A stretch of DNA of 64,000 nt from an uncultured Isosphaeraceae bacterium (GTDB lineage Bacteria; Planctomycetota; Planctomycetia; Isosphaerales; Isosphaeraceae), in contig CAMFLR010000013.1 of NCBI GenBank assembly GCA_945957605.1, forward strand, positions 62,001 to 126,000, read 5' to 3'. The position numbers and the translations under genes were made by a program. Below, piece after piece: positions 20,001 to 27,235 of this stretch. The notes under the pieces are model-generated. The model had not been told where the DNA came from and ran no database searches. It saw only the letters and a program-made list of their open reading frames with translations. The first letter of the stretch is position 1; every line of letters starts with the position of its first letter.

Positions 20001-20362
20001 GGTGCCACAAGATTGGTGATTCGGGCGGCACGGCCGGGCCGGAGCTGACGAAGGTGGCGGGGCGAAATGATGTCGATCGCAACTATTTGCTGCAGTCGAT
20101 GATTGAGCCCGACGCCAAGATTGCTTCCGGTTTCGGCACGGTTTCGGTTTCGCTGGGCGACGGTCGCGTGATCGCCGGTGTGCTCAAGAGCGAGAAGGAT
20201 GGCGCGCTCACGCTCGACCTGCCCGACGGACGCCAGGTGGTTGTCCCGCTTAGTGAAATCGATGAGCGCTCACCGTTCCGTTCGGCCATGCCGAAGATGA
20301 CGAATGTGCTGAACATGAACGAACTGCGCGACGTGGTTGAGTATCTCTCGACCCTGAAATAA
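17078..20362 (+). CDS. PVC-type haem-binding CxxCH protein with dehydrogenase-like propeller and HEAT repeats
   Basis: Exported protein of 1094 residues. A signal peptide (1-23) precedes a sugar-dehydrogenase-like propeller of the membrane-bound dehydrogenase family (TIGR02604 type): [56 protein letters not shown] and [24 protein letters not shown]. From about residue 450 to 900 there are alpha-helical HEAT-like repeats ([20 protein letters not shown]). The C-terminal 150 residues are a monohaem cytochrome c domain (TIGR02603 type) with CTRCH starting at Cys973. A role in periplasmic oxidation of sugars or alcohols coupled to a cytochrome chain is inferred from the family only. Start: ATG 17078 begins directly with the signal peptide; an upstream in-frame start at 16931 would overlap the divergent gene. 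Confidence 0.9.
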   Translation: [1094 protein letters not shown]

Positions 20363-20926
20363 GTTTTCACTATTGCAATTGATAGGGAATAATCATGAGG
20401 CTCGCGCGATCAAAGAAGTTGCAAAAACTGTTCGCGCGAGCCTCAAGAATTGACTGCAAGTTCATCGATTTAAGTCTCAATTCCACTGAGATTTAGGAGG
20501 TTGGGCGTTTAACGCTGTTTTTCCAAGCAGATGTTGCATTGATCTCAAGCAGTCGATCGCGACGAGGTCGCATTCGAGAGAGAGGGTCGAGTTCTAAAAG
20601 ATTGTGCTGCTGAGGTTTATGCGCGGAATGCGGTTCCATTGCAATTGATGGTACACGAGTTGCGTTGGAGGGGATTGTCTCGTGCGTAGCCAGGTCCGTC
20701 ACCTTCCTCCTTACACTCTGCAATCGCAGATTGAGTTCCAAGTCGCGCCTCGCGATTGTGGACCGGTCGTTCGTTTTTTGAATGATACGATGGTCTGTGA
20801 GCGTCGCGCAGTTCTGTTTCCGATCGGACGAAACTCTCCCGAAGGGATCAATCTGTCGTTCTCGAAGTGATGAGACGACATCGGTTTTGATCCCTGCCGA
20901 ACACGGAAATCGACGGACACCGACCC
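20363..20926. other. 564-bp intergenic region without a supported gene
   Basis: Separates the haem-binding protein gene from the ATP-grasp cluster. It holds the inverted repeat at 20396-20445 and presumably the promoter of the cluster. Short open frames here have no recognisable domains or ribosome sites. Confidence 0.5.
20396..20445. terminator. Perfect 14-bp inverted repeat, possible terminator
   Basis: Arms 20396-20409 (TGAGGCTCGCGCGA) and 20432-20445 (TCGCGCGAGCCTCA) are perfect complements with a 22-nt A-rich loop, 33 bp after the stop of the haem-binding protein gene. No T-tract follows, so intrinsic termination is not assured. It could instead be a dispersed palindromic repeat. Confidence 0.5.
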
Positions 20927-22441
20927 ATGCTCATTCAGCACTCGCAATCTCGAATCACCGCATCGACTCACCCCTCCGGCCCGCATTCTGATCGCCCGTT
21001 GTTCGACGGATATCAGCCGCACGCAACTGCCTGGGACGAACTTTTCGCCGCAGCCGGCCGAGCGCACGAGCACTGCGAAACGCTCGTGCAGCGCCAGGGC
21101 GAGATGACGGTTGATGAGTTCCAGCACCAGCGCGGCAATGCCGATCTCGTGTTCATCAACCAGGGAATTACCTTCTCGGTCTATTCAGATCGCCGAGGGG
21201 TTGAGAAGATTTTTCCGTTCGATCTGATTCCGCGGCCGGTCGCGGCTTCGGAGTGGCGGATCATCGAAACGGGCCTTCGTCAGCGTATACTCGCGCTCAA
21301 CGCGTTTCTGCACGACGTCTATCACGATCAGCGAGCGCTTAAAGAAGGAATCGTTCCGGCCGATCTCGTGATGGCGTCGAAAGCCTACCGGCCTGAGATG
21401 GTCGGTTTCTCGCCACCTGGCCGGCAGTACATGCACGTTGTGGGGACCGACCTGGTTCGCGACGTGAATGGTAAATTCCTGGTGCTTGAAGACAATGGCC
21501 GCACGCCATCGGGCGTGAGCTACGTGCTCGAAAATCGCGTCGTGATGAAGAAGCTCTTTCCGAAACTATTTCATCGCTTCCGCGTCCGCCGGGTCGAAGA
21601 TTATCCGCAGCGTTTGCGTGAAGCGCTTGGCTCGGTCGCACCACCTTCAGCGCCCGACGCTCCTTGCATCGTGCTGCTTTCGCCGGGGCCCTACAACTCG
21701 GCGTATTTCGAGCACAGCTTCCTGGCGCGGCATATGGGGATCGAGCTGGTGCTCGGGCCCGACCTGTTCGTCCGTGACGACCGGGTCTATCTCAAAACGA
21801 CGCGCGGGCCGCAGCGAGTCGATGTGATTTACCGCCGGCTCGACGACGATTTCCTCGACCCCCTCACCTTCCGTCCCGATAGCGTGCTGGGTGTGCCTGG
21901 CTTGATGAAGGCGTATCGCGCAGGGAACGTCACGCTGGCGAACGCCGTGGGAACGGGCATTGCCGACGACAAGGCAATCTATCCCTTTGTTGAGGATATG
22001 ATCCGATATTTTCTCAGCGAAGAGCCGATTTTGGGCAACGTGCCGACGTACATTTGTGCCCGGCCCAAAGACCTGACATACGTGCTCGAACACCTCGACG
22101 AGTTGGTTGTGAAAGCAGTCAATGAGTCGGGCGGATACGGCATGTTGATGGGCCCAATGTCGACCGCCGCCCAGCGCGCGGAGTTCCACGCGAAGATCAA
22201 GGAAAACCCGCGTAATTACATCGCTCAGCCCATTGTCACACTTTCGGTCTGCCCGACTTGGACCGACGAAGGAGTTGCCCCCCGGCACGTCGATTTGCGG
22301 CCTTATATTGTGAGTGGAACGTCGTCGTGGGTGTTGCCCGGCGGCCTCACGCGGACTGCGCTTGTGAAGGGTTCGCTGGTGGTTAACTCCAGCCAGGGTG
22401 GTGGTAGCAAAGACACCTGGGTCATGGAGGATGGCCGATGA
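20927..22441 (+). CDS. Circularly permuted ATP-grasp protein (DUF404/DUF407)
   Basis: Predicted peptide or amide ligase of 504 residues from the circularly permuted ATP-grasp family. Landmarks: INQGITFSVYSD and KIFPFDLIPR near the N-terminus; FLVLEDNGRTPSGVSYVLENR; VIYRRLDDDFLDPLTFR; the putative nucleotide-binding Lys in ELVVKAVNESGGYGML; and the terminal WVLPGGLTRTAL plus SSQGGGSKDTWV. Members are predicted by comparative genomics (amidoligase surveys of Iyer, Aravind and colleagues) to join amino acids or peptides together with alpha-E and transglutaminase partners. Those are the next genes here. It overlaps the alpha-E gene by ATGA, so translation is coupled. The start lacks a strong ribosome site. 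Substrate unknown. Confidence 0.88.
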   Translation: MLIQHSQSRITASTHPSGPHSDRPLFDGYQPHATAWDELFAAAGRAHEHCETLVQRQGEMTVDEFQHQRGNADLVFINQGITFSVYSDRRGVEKIFPFDLIPRPVAASEWRIIETGLRQRILALNAFLHDVYHDQRALKEGIVPADLVMASKAYRPEMVGFSPPGRQYMHVVGTDLVRDVNGKFLVLEDNGRTPSGVSYVLENRVVMKKLFPKLFHRFRVRRVEDYPQRLREALGSVAPPSAPDAPCIVLLSPGPYNSAYFEHSFLARHMGIELVLGPDLFVRDDRVYLKTTRGPQRVDVIYRRLDDDFLDPLTFRPDSVLGVPGLMKAYRAGNVTLANAVGTGIADDKAIYPFVEDMIRYFLSEEPILGNVPTYICARPKDLTYVLEHLDELVVKAVNESGGYGMLMGPMSTAAQRAEFHAKIKENPRNYIAQPIVTLSVCPTWTDEGVAPRHVDLRPYIVSGTSSWVLPGGLTRTALVKGSLVVNSSQGGGSKDTWVMEDGR

Positions 22442-23511
22442 TTTCCCGCGTTGCCGAGCATTGCTACTGGCTGAGCCGATATCTCGAACGCGCGGAGAAC
22501 ACGGCCCGAACGCTGGAAGTGAATGAAACGCTTTTGCTCGATTTCGACGTGCCCGTCGATCAGCAGTGGCGGCCGCTTTTGATCATCAGCGGTATTCACG
22601 ACATGGAAGGCGAGCCCGACGGTGAGACGGTGCAGAACTTTCTTACCTGGGAAACGTCGAACCTTTCCAGCATCGTGTCGTCAATTGCGGCCGCACGTGA
22701 GAATGCGCGAATCATTCGTGAAGTGATTAGTGCAGATATGTGGGAGCAGATCAACTTCCACCATCTCTGGATCCAGAGCGCAGCGGCGCGCGAGCTTTAC
22801 ACCCGCAGCCGCACCGATTTTTACTGCCAGATCAAGCGGATCAACCAGCTCATTCACGGTATTACCGAGGGGACGATGTCTCACGGTGAGTCGTGGGACT
22901 TTTACCTGCTGGGCAAGTACCTCGAACGAGCCTGCCAGACGGCGCGTATTCTCGACGTGAAGTATCACATCCTGCTGCCGCGGCCCGACTTGGTCGGTAC
23001 GCCGGTCGACAATGCGCACTGGATGGCGATTCTCACGAGCTGCTCGGGATATGAGCCATTTCACAAGAAGAAGATCACCGGTGAACTGGGGATTTCGGTC
23101 GCCGACTTCCTGGTGCTCGACCCGCTCTTCCCGCGCTCGGTGCGCTACTGCATTTCCCGGGCGCAACGCGCGGCGCATGCGGTTTCGGGACGGCCGATCA
23201 ACAATCCCGGCAATGAAGTCGAACACGCGCTCGACTCGCTGATGCGCTGGCTCAATCTGGTGAAGATCGACGACTTCGTGCGTTCGGGACTTCACGAGGA
23301 ATTGACCAAGATCGTCGATCAAATTCATTCGATCGGCAATTCGATTCATCATACGTATTTCGACTTCGACATGGACTTCGCCGACAAACTTGTGAGCGGT
23401 GCCTCGCCAGCCGAAGAAAGCTCGGCGCTCCCGGAACCGCCGCCAAGTGCGCCTGCACAAAGCCAGTCGCAGAGTCAGAGCCAAACGCGGGCGGTGCCGT
23501 CGGTCGGCTGA
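22438..23511 (+). CDS. Alpha-E domain protein (DUF403)
   Basis: All-helical alpha-E protein of 357 residues, partner of the preceding ATP-grasp enzyme. The N-terminus shows the family signature MISRVAEHCYWLSRYLERAE, and further conserved blocks are ENARIIREVISADMWEQIN, WDFYLLGKYLERACQTARIL and SVRYCISRAQRAAH. The last 35 residues are a low-complexity tail with alternating Ser and Gln (QSQSQSQ). The family is predicted to help the ATP-grasp reaction, but no activity has been assigned to it. ATGA overlap with the upstream gene supports a functional pair. A 288-bp gap with a repeat element follows before the next gene. Confidence 0.88.
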   Translation: MISRVAEHCYWLSRYLERAENTARTLEVNETLLLDFDVPVDQQWRPLLIISGIHDMEGEPDGETVQNFLTWETSNLSSIVSSIAAARENARIIREVISADMWEQINFHHLWIQSAAARELYTRSRTDFYCQIKRINQLIHGITEGTMSHGESWDFYLLGKYLERACQTARILDVKYHILLPRPDLVGTPVDNAHWMAILTSCSGYEPFHKKKITGELGISVADFLVLDPLFPRSVRYCISRAQRAAHAVSGRPINNPGNEVEHALDSLMRWLNLVKIDDFVRSGLHEELTKIVDQIHSIGNSIHHTYFDFDMDFADKLVSGASPAEESSALPEPPPSAPAQSQSQSQSQTRAVPSVG

Positions 23512-23620
23512 TTTGCACTCGTTGAAGTGAATGTCCTCGGAGTTACGCGGTTGGGATAATGATCTGGATAGGGCTGGGTGGCCTGGACAATAAGCTGCCG
23601 AGCCTGTTTGGCGCGCCAGG

Positions 23621-23683
23621 GGCTGGGGCAGAATGTCCCAGATGCCAGGCACCCATTCCAGACTGGGGCATTCTGCCCCAGCC
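23621..23683. repeat. REP-like palindromic element
   Basis: Outer arms 23621-23635 (GGCTGGGGCAGAATG) and 23669-23683 (CATTCTGCCCCAGCC) are perfect 15-bp complements. A nested palindrome TGGGGCATTCTGCCCCA lies at 23664-23680, and a related imperfect one, TGGGGCAGAATGTCCCA, at 23624-23640. The symmetrical, nested design resembles bacterial REP elements. It sits in the 288-bp gap inside the ATP-grasp/transglutaminase cluster. It could also end or stabilise the upstream transcript. Confidence 0.6.
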
Positions 23684-23799
23684 ATCCGCCCGAACGCGTA
23701 ACGTTCATCCATTATCGCTGACAACGCCGGTGCGCGAGGCGACCGCTCAGCCTTCGCGGCGTTCGCGCCCCGGCTTCTCTCCAGAGAGCATTTTGAACG

Positions 23800-26700
23800 A
23801 TGGCCATTCACGTCGCGCTTCATCACAAGACGTCGTATCGCTATGACAGGTATGTGTCACTCACTCCGCATGTCATCCGGCTTCGTCCCGCGCCACATTG
23901 CCGGACGCCAATTCTGGCCTACTCGCTGAAAGTGACGCCCGGCGAGCATTTTTTGAACTGGCAGCAAGATGCTTATAGCAACTACCAGGCCAGACTCGTC
24001 TTCCCCAAACCGTCGAACGAGTTGACGGTGGAAGTCGACCTGATTGCCGACATGACGGTGATCAATCCGTTCGACTTTTTCGTGGAAACGAGCGCGGAAG
24101 AGTTTCCATTTCGATATGACTCGTTATTGCTGCGCGAGCTTGCGCCCTATCTCGAAACTGAAGAGGGCGGTCCGCGGTTTCGCACGCTGGTAAACGAATC
24201 GAAGCGGTCATGCGTGCGGACGATCGACTTTTTGGTCGAAGTGAATCAGCATATTTACAACCTGATCAAGTACGTCATCCGGATGGAGCCGGGGATTCAA
24301 ACCTGCGACGAAACGCTCGCACTCAAGAGCGGGTCTTGCCGCGATTCGGCATGGCTTTTGGTGCAGGTGCTGCGTCATCTGGGACTCGCCGCTCGCTTTG
24401 TTTCGGGATACCTGATTCAGCTCAAGCCGGATGTTGTTTCACTCGATGGCCCTGCCGGGGCGGCGGTCGATTTTACTGACTTGCACGCCTGGGCCGAGGT
24501 TTATCTTCCAGGCGCGGGCTGGGTGGGGCTCGACCCAACCTCGGGCCTGCTCGCCGGCGAGGGGCATATTCCTGTCGCGTGTGCGGCCGAACCGCTCAGT
24601 GCATCGCCCATTGCGGGTTCGTTCTCATTCACGAAAGATCCAGCGAAAGAAAAGGACGAGTGCACGTCTGAATTCACGTTCGAGATGTCCGTCACCCGCG
24701 TGTCGGAAACCGCGCGTGTAACCAAGCCGTATACCGATGAAGAGTGGGAGAAAATCGTCGCGCTGGGGCACGACGTTGATAAGAAGCTGATGGCGAGCGA
24801 CGTGCGCCTGACGATGGGCGGCGAGCCGACGTTTGTGTCGGTGGATGATGTCGATGCGCCCGAGTGGAGCACGGCGGCTCTTGGCGGCAAGAAGCGAGTT
24901 CTTTCGGGAGAGTTGATCAATCGCTTGCGGCGGATTTTCGCACCGGGCGGATTTCTGCACTATGGCCAGGGGAAGTGGTATCCGGGTGAATCGCTACCGC
25001 GCTGGGCGATGAGCTGCTACTGGCGGAAAGATGGCGAGCCGATCTGGGAAGATGAAAGCCTGATCGCCGATGAACGCCAGAATTACGGGCATCATGCCGA
25101 CCACGCCGAGAGCTTTTCGCGAAGTCTGGCCGAGCGTTTGGGAGTCGATCCCAAATTCACACAGCCGGGCTACGAAGATACTTGGTACTACCTCTGGAAA
25201 GAGCGGCAGTTGCCGGTGAATGTCGATCCGCTCAAGATTTCGCTCAAAGATTCTGAGGAACGAAAGCGGGTTGCGAAAGTCTTTGACCAGGGACTCGATC
25301 ACATCGTTGGCTACTCGCTCCCTCTGAAAAAGGACGAGATTAGCGGGGAGTGGATGAGCGGCCCCTGGTTTCTTCGGCGCGATCATTTGTTCTTGATGCC
25401 CGGCGACTCGCCGATGGGTTTCCGCTTGCCGATTGACTCGCTCCCCTGGGCGAACCCCAGCGACATCGATCCCTTCGCCGAGGCCGATCCTTTCGCCGAG
25501 CGCGGAGCACTGCCCGGCAGACAGGCGTTCGACCGCAAGGCGAGGTTGGAAGTGCAAGAACGGGGCCGTACGGCGGTGCCGTTTCCGGCTGTGGGTGAGT
25601 CGGCAAGTCAGATCGTTCGCACCGCGCTTTGCATCGAACCACGCAACGGACGCTTACATATTTTTATGCCGCCGCAACGATTTCTCGAAGACTATCTTGA
25701 ACTGATTGCGGCGGTCGAGGCGACAGCCGGCGAGCTGGAAATGCCGGTCGTGATCGAAGGGTATCAGCCGCCGTTCGACCCGCGGATCAATCAGCTCAGC
25801 GTTACGCCCGACCCGGGTGTGATCGAAGTGAACATGCACCCGGCAAGCTCGTGGGATGAGCTGGTTCACCAGACAACCACCCTTTACGGCGAAGCACATC
25901 AAACTCGGCTAGGAACCGAGAAGTTCATGATCGACGGCCGCCACACTGGCACCGGCGGCGGGAACCATATCGTGCTGGGTGGAGCGACGCCGCTGGATAG
26001 CCCACTGATTCGTCGGCCCGACTTGTTGCGCAGCCTGGTTTCGTACTGGCACAATCATCCCGCGCTTTCGTATTTGTTTTCCGGCCTGTTCATTGGCCCA
26101 ACCAGCCAGGCGCCGCGGCTCGACGAAGCGCGAAACGACAGCCTGTACGAAATGGAGATTGCGTTCGAGCAGCTTCCGCAGGCTGGTTATTGTCCGCCGT
26201 GGCTCGTCGATCGCATCTTCCGCAACTTGCTCATCGACGTCTCGGGCAATACCCACCGGGCGGAGTTTTGCATCGACAAGCTATATAACCCTGATGCGAG
26301 TAGCGGGCGCAGAGGGTTGCTCGAAATGCGCGCATTCGAGATGCCGCCGCATCCGCAAATGAGCTTGCTGCAACAACTGCTGATTCGGTCGCTGATCGCG
26401 CGGTTCTGGGATAACTCCTACGATGCGCGGCTGGCTCAGTGGGGGACCGAGCTGCACGACCGCTTCTTGCTGCCACACTTTGTCGACCAGGATCTTGAGG
26501 ACGTGGTTGGCGACTTGCAGGAGAGCGGTTACGCGTTCAAAAAGGAGTGGTTCGACCCGCACTTTGAGTTCCGTTATCCGAGCTATGGCGAAATCGCCAA
26601 ACGCGGGGTCCGCATTGAGCTGCGGCAGGCGATCGAGCCGTGGCATGTGATGGGCGAGGAACAGGGCGGCGGTGGTACGGTGCGTTTTGTCGACTCGTCG

Positions 26701-27114
26701 CTTGAACGCTTGCAGGTGAAGGTCCAAGGGATGACCGATTCGCGCCATGTGGTCACGTGTAACGGCCGCGCGTTGCCGCTCGCCCCGACGGGGATGAACG
26801 GCGAGTTCGTGGCGGGCGTAAGATTCCGCGCCTGGCAGCCGCCTTCGTGCCTGCATCCGACAATTCCGCCGCATGCGCCACTGGTCTTTGACCTAGTTGA
26901 TACCTGGAAGCAACGTTCGCTGGGCGGGTTCACGTATCACGTTTCGCACCCGGGCGGACGGGCGTTCGATACCTTCCCGGTGAATGCGTACGAGGCTGAG
27001 AGCCGTCGTGTGGCTCGATTTGTGCCGTTCGGACACACCCCCGGAAAGATACGGTTGGCGGCCGAGCCGCGACGTCCCGATGCGCCGCTGACGCTCGACC
27101 TGCGCTACTCGTAG
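23800..27114 (+). CDS. Transglutaminase-fold protein with DUF2126
   Basis: Large protein of 1104 residues. The N-terminal beta-rich transglutaminase-associated part (HHKTSYRYDRYVSLTPHVIRL) leads to a papain-like transglutaminase core with a complete triad: Cys180 (KSGSCRDSAW), His229 (DLHAWAEVY) and Asp245 (GLDPTSG). The remaining 800 residues match the DUF2126 layout: RLTMGGEPTFVS, GKWYPGESLPRWAM, IEGYQPPFDPRINQLSVTPDPGV, DGRHTGTGGGNHIVLGG and EMRAFEMPPHP. Such proteins are encoded with ATP-grasp/alpha-E genes. They are predicted to act as peptidases or amide-forming enzymes in making or attaching a peptide. No signal peptide, so cytoplasmic. Start ATG 23800 begins directly with the conserved N-terminus. 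Confidence 0.9.
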   Translation: MAIHVALHHKTSYRYDRYVSLTPHVIRLRPAPHCRTPILAYSLKVTPGEHFLNWQQDAYSNYQARLVFPKPSNELTVEVDLIADMTVINPFDFFVETSAEEFPFRYDSLLLRELAPYLETEEGGPRFRTLVNESKRSCVRTIDFLVEVNQHIYNLIKYVIRMEPGIQTCDETLALKSGSCRDSAWLLVQVLRHLGLAARFVSGYLIQLKPDVVSLDGPAGAAVDFTDLHAWAEVYLPGAGWVGLDPTSGLLAGEGHIPVACAAEPLSASPIAGSFSFTKDPAKEKDECTSEFTFEMSVTRVSETARVTKPYTDEEWEKIVALGHDVDKKLMASDVRLTMGGEPTFVSVDDVDAPEWSTAALGGKKRVLSGELINRLRRIFAPGGFLHYGQGKWYPGESLPRWAMSCYWRKDGEPIWEDESLIADERQNYGHHADHAESFSRSLAERLGVDPKFTQPGYEDTWYYLWKERQLPVNVDPLKISLKDSEERKRVAKVFDQGLDHIVGYSLPLKKDEISGEWMSGPWFLRRDHLFLMPGDSPMGFRLPIDSLPWANPSDIDPFAEADPFAERGALPGRQAFDRKARLEVQERGRTAVPFPAVGESASQIVRTALCIEPRNGRLHIFMPPQRFLEDYLELIAAVEATAGELEMPVVIEGYQPPFDPRINQLSVTPDPGVIEVNMHPASSWDELVHQTTTLYGEAHQTRLGTEKFMIDGRHTGTGGGNHIVLGGATPLDSPLIRRPDLLRSLVSYWHNHPALSYLFSGLFIGPTSQAPRLDEARNDSLYEMEIAFEQLPQAGYCPPWLVDRIFRNLLIDVSGNTHRAEFCIDKLYNPDASSGRRGLLEMRAFEMPPHPQMSLLQQLLIRSLIARFWDNSYDARLAQWGTELHDRFLLPHFVDQDLEDVVGDLQESGYAFKKEWFDPHFEFRYPSYGEIAKRGVRIELRQAIEPWHVMGEEQGGGGTVRFVDSSLERLQVKVQGMTDSRHVVTCNGRALPLAPTGMNGEFVAGVRFRAWQPPSCLHPTIPPHAPLVFDLVDTWKQRSLGGFTYHVSHPGGRAFDTFPVNAYEAESRRVARFVPFGHTPGKIRLAAEPRRPDAPLTLDLRYS

Positions 27115-27235
27115 CCGTAGCGTCGAGTTGCTATGCCCAGCGGGCGGGCGATCCAGTAAAATGACGTTCGAGCATGCCTCCGTCTCATCGCGAGCGGCGC
27201 GAATTTTTCCGCGGGCCTTGCAAGTACCAGACCCC

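Noticed and set aside
20493..20741. 82-residue minus-strand ORF in the gap before the ATP-grasp cluster
   Set aside because: No ribosome site, no domain, and composition unlike the neighbouring genes.
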